A stretch of 64,000 bases of DNA from UBA668 sp043721915 (GTDB taxonomy: Bacteria; Actinomycetota; Acidimicrobiia; Acidimicrobiales; Ilumatobacteraceae), in assembly GCA_043721915.1 (NCBI GenBank), contig JAYSPV010000005.1, positions 87,598 through 151,597 of the forward strand, given 5' to 3'. This document shows, in pieces, positions 26,746-35,361 of this stretch. The notes under the pieces are model-generated. The model made no database searches, was not told the origin of the DNA, and was given only the letters and a program-made list of their open reading frames with translations. A program made the translations under genes and the position numbers. How positions within the stretch are numbered: position 1 is the stretch's first letter; each line of letters starts with the position of its first letter.

Positions 26746-26795
26746 GCATGTCCACTGAATGAAACCCGGGAGGATCGCTCGCTCCGGCCGCTGCG

Positions 26796-27875
26796 TCAAC
26801 CGTCGACGAAACCCTTGAAGCTGGTGGCGAGGTACTGCACGAAGCTCGGCGACACGCCCTCGCCGGCCAACACCTCTGGCGCGACAGGCGGGCGGCGCGG
26901 CACGAAGCCGGGGTCGGCGGCCAGCAGCTGCGGGTAGTCGTGATGCAGGATCGCGACCCGGCCGAGCACGGCGATGTCGACACCGTGCTCGAGCACGCGC
27001 TGCACGTCGGCCGGGTCGTGGATCTTGCCCGCAACACCCAAGCGCACGTCGCCTCGCGGCAGCTCGGCGAAGATCTCCCTCAGCGGGCGACCCTCGAAGC
27101 CGGGCTCGTCGGAACAACGATCGATGTCCCACAGCGACATGTCGATCATGTCCACCTGACCCGTCGCGACCAGCCGGGCGTACACGTCGACGATCTCGGC
27201 GATGCGCATGCCGAACCGCTCGGGCGACAGCCGCACTGCGAGCGCCAGGCCGTCACCGCACTCGGCACGGATGCCCTCGACGATCTCGAACAGCACACGG
27301 CTGCGATTCTCCGACGAACCGCCGTACTCATCGGTGCGCTGGTTCAGTTCCGCCGAGAGGAACTGGCAGATCAGGTAACCGTGCGCGCCATGCAGTTCCA
27401 CACCGTGGAAGCCGGCGCGTTGGGCACGCCTCGCGGCTGCCACGAAATCGGCCACCACCTCGTGCACCTCGGCGGTGGTGAGCGCGCGTGCCCCGGTGGA
27501 AGGGTCGTCGGACGGGCCCACCGGTTGCGTGCCGATGAGTGCAGCCGGCGCCCGGTTGCCGGCGTGGTGCAGCTGCGCGTAGCTGACGGTGCCGGTGGCA
27601 TTCAGTGCCTCGGCCAGGCGGGTCAGTCCCTCGAGATGACCGTCCCCCCAGATGCCGAGCTGCCCGGCGAACCCCTGGCCGACCGCCTGCACGTGCGCCG
27701 CGCACGTCATCGTCAGGCCGAAACCACCCTGCGCGCGGACACGCAACCAGTGCAGCTCCTCGTCCGAGATCGTGCCGTCGGCGTGGCTCTGCTGGTTGGT
27801 CAACGGTGCGAGCATGAACCGGTTCGGCATCGCCGGCCCGTGCATGAACGACAGCGGGTCGAAGGGTGAAGCCAT
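26796..27875 (-). CDS. Old-yellow-enzyme-family NADH:flavin oxidoreductase
   Basis: A 359-residue FMN-dependent TIM-barrel enzyme. FMN and substrate residues are visible in MLAPLTNQQSHADG, VSYAQLHHAGNRAP, GFHGVELHGAHGYLICQFLS and NQRTDEYGGSSENRSR (a signature of the family). The C-terminal phosphate-binding part is LGVAGKIHDPADVQRVLEHG. It would reduce activated C=C bonds (enoates, nitro compounds) with NAD(P)H; the true substrate is unknown. There is no C-terminal FeS domain, so it is the short OYE type. The ATG at 27873-27875 has GAGGGA immediately upstream. It is transcribed alone, convergent with nothing, and its end lies 50 bp from the Pho-box-like site. Confidence 0.88.
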   Translation of the reverse strand: MASPFDPLSFMHGPAMPNRFMLAPLTNQQSHADGTISDEELHWLRVRAQGGFGLTMTCAAHVQAVGQGFAGQLGIWGDGHLEGLTRLAEALNATGTVSYAQLHHAGNRAPAALIGTQPVGPSDDPSTGARALTTAEVHEVVADFVAAARRAQRAGFHGVELHGAHGYLICQFLSAELNQRTDEYGGSSENRSRVLFEIVEGIRAECGDGLALAVRLSPERFGMRIAEIVDVYARLVATGQVDMIDMSLWDIDRCSDEPGFEGRPLREIFAELPRGDVRLGVAGKIHDPADVQRVLEHGVDIAVLGRVAILHHDYPQLLAADPGFVPRRPPVAPEVLAGEGVSPSFVQYLATSFKGFVDG

Positions 27876-28001
27876 TCCCTCACTCTCGCAGACCGACCAG
27901 CTTGCTGTGCGGGTCAGCGCCCGCGAGCGGCAAGCACCGCGGCGCAGCCGGCGATCGCCGCAATCGGTGCGACACCCGAGGTGACGATGCAGCGCGCCCG
28001 A

Positions 28002-30071
28002 TCAGGGAAGGCGGTGTACGACCAACGGCATCGCGCCCTTCCAGCCGGCCTCGGCCAGCAGGGCGCCGGCGACTGTGAGCGACCACCCGGAGCGCATGGA
28101 GGTGGCACACAGCAACACCGGCCCGGCGGGCGCTGCAACCGACGGATCGAGACGAACAGCCCCGTCGAGATGGGCGACCAACGGCCCGCTGGACGTGTCG
28201 GTTGGTGCCTCGCCACCATCCCAGCTGAACAACTGGAGCAGTGGCAGCTTGCCCACCGACGCGATGTGCGCGGCAAGGGCTTGGTTGGCCTTCATCTCCA
28301 CCGAGAACGCCGGCGCGGCGGCGACAGCGACCGGCCTGGCGGACCAGACCCGCGACCAACGGGTGAGCGCATCGACGGCGCCCTGCAGCAGCGCCGGCGG
28401 GATGGTGCCGTAGCCGGTGCGTTGGAGCGCGAGCAGCTCATCTGCCCAACCCGCATCGTCTGCGAAGGCGACCGCGCGACCCTCGGCCAGCCCGGCGATC
28501 CTGCCCTTGCGCGACGAGCCGGCCGGCCACAGCTTGCGCGGTTCGATGATGAGGTCCGCGCCGCGCAGATATGCCTGCGCGGCGTGTAGGCGGGCCTGGC
28601 TGGGCTGCACACCGGGCGCGGGCAATACGCCGGTGCACACCGAGCAGCGGCCGCACGGCGCCGGCGAGGGATCGTCGAGCGCCTGCTGCAGGAACGCCAT
28701 CAGGCAACCATCGCCGTGCGCGTAGTGACGCATCAGGTTGGCCTCGTCGCGACGGGTCTGGGCGAGCGCGCTCCACTTGGCCGTGTCGTGGACGTACTCG
28801 GCGCCGGTGCTCGCCCACCTACTGCCGTCCTTGGCCACCACGCCCTCCACCGCCAGGATCTTCAGCTGGGTCTCCAACCGCCCGCGACGAATGCCGGTGG
28901 CGCTCTCCAGCTCCTGCAGCGAGCGGGAACCACCCGCGAGCGCAGCGAGCGTCTTGGCAACGTCATCGGGGTTCGGGATCGAGGCGGTCGCGAAGTACTC
29001 CCAAATGCGCTCGTCGGCCTGGGCTGAGAGCAGCACCGCATCGGCGCGGGCCACAGCACGGCCGGCGCGGCCGATCTGCTGGTAGTAGGCGACCGGCGTG
29101 GCCGGCGAGCCGACGTGCAGGCAGAAACCCAGATCGGGTTTGTCGTACCCCATGCCGAGCGCCGAGGTGGCAACGACCGCCTTCACCTTGTTGGCGCGCA
29201 ACAGCTCCTCGACCTCCACCCGCGCCTCGGATTCGAGTTGGCCGGTGTACGCGAGCACGTCATGACCGCACGACTGCAGGAAGCCGGCGAGACGATCGGC
29301 CTCGGCAACCGTCAGCACGTAGACGATGCCACTGCCGGGAAGGCTGTCGAGCGCATCGGCCACCCAGGCGTAGCGCTGCAGCGGCGACAGGCCGGGGACC
29401 ACCGACAGTTGCAGCGAGGTACGCGCGAGCGTGCCGCGGAACGTGACGGTGGAGGCGCCGAGCTGCACCTGCACATCGGCCGTCACCCGCTGGTTGGCGG
29501 TGGCCGTCGTGGCCAGCACGGAGGCGGTGGGAGTGGCGAGCAGCGCACGCGCGAGGCGCTGGTAATCGGGCCGGAAGTCGAACCCCCAGTCGCTGATGCA
29601 GTGGGCCTCGTCGATCACCACCAGCCCGACGCGCGCCATCAGCTCATCGAGCCGCGCGGCGAACCGGGGGTTGCCCAACCGCTCGGGCGAGACCAGCAAC
29701 ACGTCGAGCCGGTCGGCATCGAGCGCAGTGAAGATCGGGTCCCAATCATCGAGGTTGGTGCTGTTGACGGTGGCCGCACGCAGGCCGGCGTTCGTCGCCG
29801 CCGTGACCTGATCGCGCATCAGGGCCAGCAGCGGCGAGATCACCAACGTCGGCCCCGCGCCGCTGGCACGCAACGCAGAGGTGGCCGCCCAGTAGACGGC
29901 CGACTTGCCCCACCCCGTGGCCTGCACCACCAGCACACGCGCAGCAGGCTGCACGATCGCCTGCACCGCCTCGACCTGATCTTCCCTCGGCACGGCCGCC
30001 GGGCCGGCCAGCCGCGACAGCACCAACGACAGGTGCTCGTTGGCAACGGCGGACGACGCAGAGGTGCTCAC
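28002..30071 (-). CDS. RecQ-family ATP-dependent DNA helicase
   Basis: A 689-residue superfamily 2 helicase. Motif I is QATGWGKSAVYW, motif II DEAHCISDWGFDFRPDY (RecQ-type DEAH), motif III ATTATANQRV, and motif VI YQQIGRAGRAVARADAVLL. After residue 400 comes the zinc-binding region with CGRCSVCTG. The C-terminal third is unlike E. coli RecQ and has no HRDC domain that I can see, so it belongs to the shorter actinobacterial RecQ-like group acting in recombination or repair. I choose GTG at 30069-30071 (VSTSASSAVANEHLS) because the preceding residues are not protein-like; an ATG 54 bp upstream is possible. Confidence 0.87.
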   Translation of the reverse strand: MSTSASSAVANEHLSLVLSRLAGPAAVPREDQVEAVQAIVQPAARVLVVQATGWGKSAVYWAATSALRASGAGPTLVISPLLALMRDQVTAATNAGLRAATVNSTNLDDWDPIFTALDADRLDVLLVSPERLGNPRFAARLDELMARVGLVVIDEAHCISDWGFDFRPDYQRLARALLATPTASVLATTATANQRVTADVQVQLGASTVTFRGTLARTSLQLSVVPGLSPLQRYAWVADALDSLPGSGIVYVLTVAEADRLAGFLQSCGHDVLAYTGQLESEARVEVEELLRANKVKAVVATSALGMGYDKPDLGFCLHVGSPATPVAYYQQIGRAGRAVARADAVLLSAQADERIWEYFATASIPNPDDVAKTLAALAGGSRSLQELESATGIRRGRLETQLKILAVEGVVAKDGSRWASTGAEYVHDTAKWSALAQTRRDEANLMRHYAHGDGCLMAFLQQALDDPSPAPCGRCSVCTGVLPAPGVQPSQARLHAAQAYLRGADLIIEPRKLWPAGSSRKGRIAGLAEGRAVAFADDAGWADELLALQRTGYGTIPPALLQGAVDALTRWSRVWSARPVAVAAAPAFSVEMKANQALAAHIASVGKLPLLQLFSWDGGEAPTDTSSGPLVAHLDGAVRLDPSVAAPAGPVLLCATSMRSGWSLTVAGALLAEAGWKGAMPLVVHRLP

Positions 30072-30225
30072 ACCGCCAGCCTCGCAGAAGGGTGTCCCAG
30101 AGTTCGCCGTGCGCGCCAGCGGCAACGAGCGAGAACGGCGCGGTGAACAGCAGGGCCGGCGACGTCAGCCCGTTGCGTCGCATACAACCAGATCGGTGGC
30201 CGACCCCCTCGGTCGTCGACAGCAC

Positions 30226-30540
30226 TCAGCGGTTCAGCGATGTGCCGACGCTGTCAGGATTGCGCATGTCGACGGCTCGCACGCGGGTCAACTTGATCGC
30301 CACGAACATCGGCTCTCGCCGGGGCGATCCATGTTGCGCAAGTCCTCGCCGCCGTACTTGGCGCCGAGGCGATCGGCGAAGACGTTGTCATCGTCCGGTA
30401 CAACAGTGGCATCGCCTCGCAACTCGAGGTAGCGCACGTACTCGACGGTGTCTTGGATGTGGAGCGCAACCTTGGGGTTGACGATCATGTTCTTCAACTT
30501 CTGGCGGGTGGCGTTCACCGACAGCTGCACGGTGCGCGCA
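30226..30540 (-). pseudogene. Decayed F420/FMN-dependent PPOX-class flavoprotein gene
   Basis: Minus-strand sequence encodes SVNATRQKLKNMIVNPKVAL, YLELRGDATVVPDDDNVFAD and GAKYGGEDLRNMDRPGES, typical of the PPOX (pyridoxamine 5'-phosphate oxidase-like) class. The reading frame is broken after GES: the continuation MFVAIKLTRVRAVDMRNP to the stop at 30226-30228 lies in another frame, consistent with one lost base near 30313. The N-terminal 30-40 residues of the family are absent, replaced by unrelated sequence from about 30540 upward. Truncation plus frameshift indicates a pseudogene; the frameshift alone could be a sequencing error. Confidence 0.72.
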
Positions 30541-30555
30541 TGGTGCAAGCGCGCG

Positions 30556-30581
30556 GCTACCGCGCCCGGGGGCGCGGTAGC
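30556..30581 (-). terminator. Hairpin after the DUF222/HNH gene
   Basis: GCTACCGCGCCC and its perfect reverse complement GGGCGCGGTAGC are separated by two bases, 24 bp downstream of the stop of the minus-strand DUF222/HNH gene. There is no U-tract, as is common in high-GC actinobacteria. It probably terminates that transcript. Confidence 0.6.
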
Positions 30582-30604
30582 TGGAGGGTTGTCGCAGTTG
30601 GGGG

Positions 30605-31813
30605 TCAGGGTTTCTTGCGGCCGGCGGTGGGTGGCGCGCCGCGGGGTTGGCTGGTTCGGGTTCGGCCGTCGTGCCAGAAGATGTGGAGTTGCCCGTCTTC
30701 GTCGAGCTTCAGTTGCACGTTGGTCTCGTGGACGTAGTGGTGATGTCGTGAGCACAGCAGCGCAAGGTTGTGGTATTCGGTTTTGCCGGCGTGGCGCCAG
30801 TAGCGGATGTGGTGGGCGTCGCAGTGGCGGATCTTGCGATCACACCCGGGGAACCGGCAACCTCCATCACGAGCGGCGACCTGGTTGAACAGTTTGCGTG
30901 GCACCGTGTACTGGCTGTCGCCGAAGCTGAGCGGTTCACGCTGCGGGCCGCGGATGATGGTGTGGATCTTGCAGTCACACAGGTACGTATCAGTGCACGT
31001 CGGCGACATCGGTTGCTCTGTGTCGGCGACGACACCTTCGGGGCGCCCGGCGTTCAACGTGGACTCGTCGACCGAGATCGAGATGTGCGGCAGATTGCGT
31101 GGTGTGCCGTCGTCGGTGTGGTTCTTGTTGAAGAACGCACAGATGTCGAACAACGCGTCAGCGCCGCGTTCACCCTGGGTACGTTCGTCGTGCGTGCCGT
31201 CGTAGGTGGTGGCGTTACGGAGCGCCTTCTCGACCTCGGTCGCCGCGGCGCCGAACAACTGCAGGTGGCCGAGCAGCGCACCATCAGATCCGCGACTCAA
31301 GGTGAGGTGCCGGTCCTCGTCAGGATCGGGCGCGGGCCCGTCGATGACGGCGTCGGCATTGGCCCGCCACCGGGCACACACCGCAACGGTGTCGGCGACG
31401 GTCAGCGGGGCGACAAGTTCGACCAGTTCGGCTTGGTGTTCGGCCAACAGGTCGGCGTGCTTGGGTTTGTGGAGATGGCCGAGTGCTTCAATCTGGCTGG
31501 CAGACAGGACACCGATCAGTGCTGCATCGGCGAACGATTCGTAGCTCGCCAGGAAGCGGCCATTGCGCACCATCTGGTGGGCGTGGCGGCGCGACATCCG
31601 GCCGTGATCGCGTAGCCATGCGGCGACCGACACGGACCCGTCCAGACCCCACAACCCGGAGCGTTCGATGGCCTGTAGTTGCAGCGCCAAGGCGGCTGCC
31701 TGTCGTTCGTGTTCGGCAAGCGCAGCGACGAAGCCAGGCAGGTCTGGCAGCAGACCTGTCACAGGTTCGTCGAGCAATGTCATGTTGTCTACCGTACACT
31801 TGTTCGTCATCAT
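30605..31813 (-). CDS. DUF222 / HNH endonuclease (13E12-type) protein
   Basis: A 402-residue protein of the actinobacterial 13E12 family. The N-terminal DUF222 helical domain includes AAWLRDHGRMSRRHAHQMV and LPHISISVDESTL. The C-terminal HNH nuclease shows CRFPGCDRKIRHCDAHHI, then the zinc and metal ligands HHIRYW and NLALLCSRHHHYVHE. Such genes are often multicopy, of unclear function, and may be remnants of mobile nucleases. The ATG at 31811-31813 has no strong ribosome site; MTLLDEPVTG about 30 bases later is an alternative start. Next to it lies a decayed gene, suggesting a rearranged patch. The basic C-terminus (TAGRKKP) ends before a hairpin terminator. Confidence 0.85.
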   Translation of the reverse strand: MMTNKCTVDNMTLLDEPVTGLLPDLPGFVAALAEHERQAAALALQLQAIERSGLWGLDGSVSVAAWLRDHGRMSRRHAHQMVRNGRFLASYESFADAALIGVLSASQIEALGHLHKPKHADLLAEHQAELVELVAPLTVADTVAVCARWRANADAVIDGPAPDPDEDRHLTLSRGSDGALLGHLQLFGAAATEVEKALRNATTYDGTHDERTQGERGADALFDICAFFNKNHTDDGTPRNLPHISISVDESTLNAGRPEGVVADTEQPMSPTCTDTYLCDCKIHTIIRGPQREPLSFGDSQYTVPRKLFNQVAARDGGCRFPGCDRKIRHCDAHHIRYWRHAGKTEYHNLALLCSRHHHYVHETNVQLKLDEDGQLHIFWHDGRTRTSQPRGAPPTAGRKKP

Positions 31814-32262
31814 TGCAACCCGTCAACCCATATTCCGTATGGGCTGTAGCGATAGTCGACGTTCAGGTATCACCGGGAGCGATGGCCCGATATCGAAATC
31901 GAAACAACGAGACCGACGGCAGGTGCAGGCCAGTAGGGACGGCACCGCCGCGCCCCCTCCAGTTCTCTTCTACGCTGCTGACTGAATTTTCAGTGAGCAC
32001 TCGTTCACCACCGAGGATCCCATGAAGGCGCCCGTCGAAACTCCGCGGCTGCCGGCTTCGTGATGCCGCCCGAGTGGGCGCCGAGGGCTACACCGCAGCA
32101 GCGCCCACAGCGGCGCCCGCCACGGGCACAGCTGAACGCCGCAGCCACGGCGTTGCTGCGGGCCAGCTGACGACCTCGTCCGCGGTGCGCCCGCAACGAC
32201 CGTCGCGGTACCGTGTTCCCATCTCGTCGTTCACACTCGACGTTCAATCCTCTGGGGGTCTC
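31814..32262. other. Intergenic region between divergent genes, with two palindromes
   Basis: About 450 bp between the divergent DUF222/HNH and carboxylesterase genes contains no convincing gene. Two symmetric sites are visible: CCCATA-N5-TATGGG at 31827-31843, close to the HNH start, and a 22-bp imperfect palindrome at 31977-31998 with the core ACTGAATTTTCAGT, which looks like a TetR-type operator. The esterase start lies 265 bp beyond the second, so that leader may be long or contain an unseen promoter. No terminator or repeat family was recognised. Confidence 0.4.
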
Positions 32263-33783
32263 ATGGACAGCATCGTGTCGGTCTCATCGGGAGCCCTGCG
32301 TGGAGCGGCCGACAACGGCGTTCACGCGTTCCGCGGCATTCCGTATGCGGCGCCGGTGGGTGGGGCCAACCGCTTCCTCCGGCCGCAGCCGGTGCAACCC
32401 TGGGCGGGCGAGCGCGACGCCACCGCCGACGGCCTGATCCAGCCGCAGGTACCGATGCCGCCGCCGTTCGGCGCCGAGCTCCCGCCCGCCGGCGACGACA
32501 GCCTCAACCTCAACGTCTGGACACCGGACCCTTCGGCAAGTGGGCTGCCCGTGCTGGTGTGGATCCACGGCGGCGCATTCAACGCCGGCAGTGGCATCGA
32601 GCCCACCTACGACGGCACCTCGTTCGCTCGCAACGGTGTCGTGTGCGTCACGATCAACTACCGGCTCGGTGCCCAGGGGTTCCTGTACCTCGCCGAGCAC
32701 TTCCCGCAGTTCCCCGACTCGGGCAACCTCGGCATACTCGATCAGGTCGCAGCGCTGCAATGGGTGCAGGAGAACATTGCCGCGTTCGGTGGCGACCCAC
32801 AGCGGGTGACGATCGCCGGCGAGTCCGCGGGCGCCATGAGCGTCGGCACGTTGATGGCGATGCCCGAGGCGCGCGGCCTGTTCCACCAGGCGGTGCCCCA
32901 GAGCGGCGCGGGCCACAACGGCATCGGCGCCGAGACCGCCACGCTCATCGCGCGCGATCTGCTGGCACGCCTGGGCGTCGCCCCCGGCGATGCCGCTGCG
33001 CTGGCGGCCGTCACCAGCGAGCAGTTGCTCGAGGCACAGGCGGCGCTCACCGCCGAAGTGATGACGTCAGGCAAGATCGATCTGTACGGCGACCCGGGGG
33101 CGACCGCAATGCCGTTCCAGCCGGTCTACTCCACGGCGGTACTGCCGCAGCGGCCGATCGATGCAATCCGCGCCGGTTCCGCCGCCGACATCGCCGTGCT
33201 CACCGGCACCACGATGGAGGAGAGCTTGGTGTTCGTGGTTGCGATGCAGGCGATGTTCGGTGAGGACAAGCTGCACAAGCTGGCTGCCTCACTGTTCGGC
33301 GACGAGGCACACGGCAACACGGTCATCGAGGCGTACCGTGCCGCCCGCGCCGGCAAGCCGGCCCACGAGGTCATCGCCGCGATAGAGACCGACCGCGTGT
33401 TCCGCGTGCCCGCCGTACGTCTCGCGGATGCGCAGGCGGCCCACAACAAGAACGTGTGGATGTACCGGTTCGATTGGCGCACACCGGTCTTCGGGGGCAT
33501 GTTGGGCGCGTGCCATGCGTTGGAGCTGGCGTTCGTGTTCAACACGCTGAGCAGCCCCCTGGCAGCGATGTTCGCCGGGCCCGAGGCGCCACAGCCGATC
33601 GCCGATGCGATGCACGGCGCATGGGTGGCCTTCGTGACCACCGGCAACCCCGGCCACGAAGGCCTCCCCGCCTGGCCGCGCTACACCCCCTCTCAGCGCC
33701 CGACGCTGCTGTTCGACGTCGCGCCGGAAGTGGTGGAGCAGCCCAACGCCGACGAACTGTCCCTGTGGGAGGGCGTGCTGTAA
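32263..33783 (+). CDS. Type-B carboxylesterase
   Basis: A 506-residue alpha/beta-hydrolase of the carboxylesterase/para-nitrobenzyl esterase family. It begins MDSIVSVSSGALRG and shows AFRGIPYAAP, the oxyanion-hole motif VLVWIHGGAFNAGSG, the nucleophile elbow VTIAGESAGAMSVG (Ser), an acidic residue in TGTTMEES and a late catalytic His in GACHALELAFVF. It should hydrolyse ester bonds of small lipophilic substrates in the cytoplasm; no signal peptide is present. The ATG at 32263 follows GGGGGTC, a weak ribosome site. It is monocistronic, ending 58 bp before the peroxiredoxin gene. Confidence 0.9.
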   Translation: MDSIVSVSSGALRGAADNGVHAFRGIPYAAPVGGANRFLRPQPVQPWAGERDATADGLIQPQVPMPPPFGAELPPAGDDSLNLNVWTPDPSASGLPVLVWIHGGAFNAGSGIEPTYDGTSFARNGVVCVTINYRLGAQGFLYLAEHFPQFPDSGNLGILDQVAALQWVQENIAAFGGDPQRVTIAGESAGAMSVGTLMAMPEARGLFHQAVPQSGAGHNGIGAETATLIARDLLARLGVAPGDAAALAAVTSEQLLEAQAALTAEVMTSGKIDLYGDPGATAMPFQPVYSTAVLPQRPIDAIRAGSAADIAVLTGTTMEESLVFVVAMQAMFGEDKLHKLAASLFGDEAHGNTVIEAYRAARAGKPAHEVIAAIETDRVFRVPAVRLADAQAAHNKNVWMYRFDWRTPVFGGMLGACHALELAFVFNTLSSPLAAMFAGPEAPQPIADAMHGAWVAFVTTGNPGHEGLPAWPRYTPSQRPTLLFDVAPEVVEQPNADELSLWEGVL

Positions 33784-33841
33784 GTCATTGGGCGGCGAGC
33801 GCCACATTGCCCTTGGTGCCGGGGCGTGACAGGCTGCCCCG

Positions 33842-34303
33842 ATGCTGACGCCCGGAACTGCCGCCCCCGCGTTCAGCCTTCGCGATCATCATGGCGGCTT
33901 GGTGTCGTTGGCTGATCTTGCTGGCCACTGGGTTTTGCTGTGGTGGTATCCGAGGGCCGCCACACCGGGTTGAACGGTGCAAGGACAGGGCCTGCGTGAC
34001 AGCGCCCAACAGCTGAGCGATCTTGACTGCATCGTGCTCGGAGCGTCGTTCGACACCGTCGAGGAGAACAGCGCATTTGCGGACGCGCAGAAGTTTCCCT
34101 TCCAGCTGCTCAGCGATGTCGATCGTGTCGCTGGCCACGCATACGAAGTGGTGCGCGCAGCGAGTCATCAGTACTCCGACTATCCGGAACGGTTCAGCTA
34201 CTTGATCGATCCGGCGGGAGTGATCCGGCGCAGCTATGCGGTGCACGACGTCGCAGGCCACGCAGCGATGGTCATCGCCGATCTCGTCACACTTCAGCGA
34301 TGA
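33842..34303 (+). CDS. Peroxiredoxin (Bcp/AhpC type) with in-frame UGA at the peroxidatic residue; candidate selenoprotein
   Basis: Reading from the ATG at 33842 with the UGA at 33971-33973 decoded gives a 153-residue thioredoxin-fold peroxidase: PGTAAPAFSLRDHHGG, VLLWWYPRAATPG, [UGA], TVQGQGLRDSAQQL, LGASFDTVEENSAF, FSYLIDPAGVIRRSY. The UGA replaces exactly the Cys of the T-P-G-C peroxidatic motif, residue 44. The frame stays open for 109 further codons of family-like sequence. A bacterial-type SECIS hairpin follows. The stop overlaps the next gene by 4 bp (ATGA), so full-length translation seems to matter. It would reduce peroxides using selenocysteine. A nonsense-mutated gene is the alternative. 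Standard annotation would miss it or start it after the UGA. Confidence 0.77.
33988..34007 (+). promoter_or_regulatory. Candidate bacterial SECIS element
   Basis: Immediately downstream of the in-frame UGA, GGGC (33988-33991) and CTG (33992-33994) pair with CAG (34000-34002) and GCCC (34004-34007), with one bulged C at 34003. The apical loop is CGUGA. Its start is 21 bases after the UGA and its second base is G, within the usual limits for bacterial SECIS (loop 16-37 nt from the UGA, G among the first two loop bases). It lies inside the coding sequence, as expected. Confidence 0.55.
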
Positions 34304-35076
34304 CCGCCGAGCCGGTGCGGCAGGGGCCACTTGTCGATCCGATCGATCCGTACGTCACCGACGGCGGCCGCGACGCTGCGGCGCTGACAGCGCGCACCCA
34401 GTCGGTGAACCGTGGCGCCGCCCGGGCTGCGGTTCTCGGTCTGAACGACGGCCTGGTCACGAACCTGTCGTTGATCATCGGCATGGCCGGGGCCTCGGCC
34501 GGGCAATCGGCGGTGCGCCTGGCCGGCTTCGCCAGCCTGATCGCAGGCGCCTTCTCAATGGCCGCCGGCGAATGGGTCAGCGTGCGCAGCCAGGTGGAGC
34601 TCTACAAGGGGATCCTCGCTGAGCTCCGCTCGCTAGTGCAACGCAACCCTCGGCTGATCCTCGCCCAGCTGAGCGAGAAGCTGCAGGCCGACGGGTTCGG
34701 CACCGAGACCGCCCAGCAGGCGGCGACAGAGTTGCCGCTTGACGAGCACCGATTCTTCGCGTTCGCGGCCCGCACTCTGTTCGGTCTGAACGCCGATGAG
34801 TTGGGCTCACCGCGGGTGGCCGCATTCTCCTCACTGGCTCTGTTCTCGTTGGGCGCGCTCGTCCCCTTGGCCCCGTGGTTCTTCGCTGCCGGCACAGTCG
34901 CTACAGCAATCTCGATCGCGTTGACCGCTGCGGCGAGCATTGCCGTTGGCGGCTGGATCACCGCCTCCAGCGGCAGCGGCGTGTTGCGCGGAGCGACTCG
35001 TCAACTGCTGATCGTCGTCGCTGCGGCGTCAGTGACGTACGCCATTGGCACGCTGTTCGGAACCGTCGTCGCGTGA
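34300..35076 (+). CDS. VIT1/CCC1-family transporter
   Basis: A 258-residue membrane protein of the VIT1/CCC1 (iron/manganese) family. The first helix reads LGLNDGLVTNLSLIIG, a family signature, followed by GAFSMAAGEWVSVRSQVELY. A cytoplasmic Gln/Glu-rich metal-binding-like domain spans residues 105-155. The last three helices begin at AFSSLALFSLGALVPLAPW. It probably moves Fe(II) or Mn(II) out of the cytoplasm or between compartments. Its ATG overlaps the peroxiredoxin stop, so metal handling and peroxide defence are co-expressed, a sensible pairing against Fenton damage. Confidence 0.85.
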   Translation: MTAEPVRQGPLVDPIDPYVTDGGRDAAALTARTQSVNRGAARAAVLGLNDGLVTNLSLIIGMAGASAGQSAVRLAGFASLIAGAFSMAAGEWVSVRSQVELYKGILAELRSLVQRNPRLILAQLSEKLQADGFGTETAQQAATELPLDEHRFFAFAARTLFGLNADELGSPRVAAFSSLALFSLGALVPLAPWFFAAGTVATAISIALTAAASIAVGGWITASSGSGVLRGATRQLLIVVAAASVTYAIGTLFGTVVA

Positions 35077-35109
35077 TCCCCGATACCAGCGCCGTGTCGG
35101 GGCTGTGGC

Positions 35110-35361
35110 TCAGCTGTGCAGCGGCCGGCGGCGACGGCGGGTGACCAGCACCAAGCCGGCGCCCAATGCAACGGCGGATGCGCCGAGCATCAACGAGCTG
35201 TCGACGTCGCCACCGGTGCGCGGGATGCCACGTGTAGTGGTGTCGGGCGGGATCTGGCCGACGATGGTGGTGGTGGTGTCGGGCGGGTAGGCGTTGGCCA
35301 GCCCGCCGAACCCGGCAACGGACAGCAGCATTGCTGAGGTACCGATCACGAGTTTCTTCAT
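35110..35361 (-). CDS. Small LPXTG-like cell-wall-anchored protein
   Basis: An 83-residue exported protein: signal peptide KKLVIGTSAMLLSVAGFGGLANA, a short extracellular part with the repeat PPDTTTT/PPDTTTR, then a sorting signal IPRTGGDVDSS, a hydrophobic helix (LMLGASAVALGAGLVLV) and a basic end TRRRRRPLHS. IPRTG is a close variant of LPXTG, so an active sortase elsewhere in the genome probably attaches it to the wall or to a pilin-like partner. The start ATG is at 35359-35361. It is convergent with the VIT1-family gene. Too small for an enzyme; likely structural. Confidence 0.68.
   Translation of the reverse strand: MKKLVIGTSAMLLSVAGFGGLANAYPPDTTTTIVGQIPPDTTTRGIPRTGGDVDSSLMLGASAVALGAGLVLVTRRRRRPLHS

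Noticed and set aside
32005..32247. 80-residue minus-strand open frame upstream of the carboxylesterase
   Set aside because: Cys/Arg/Gly-rich with no ribosome site and no recognisable fold; more likely a by-product of GC-rich sequence.
33785..34330. 181-residue minus-strand open frame opposite the peroxiredoxin gene
   Set aside because: No family resemblance; it is the antisense of the UGA-interrupted peroxiredoxin and of the VIT1-family start.
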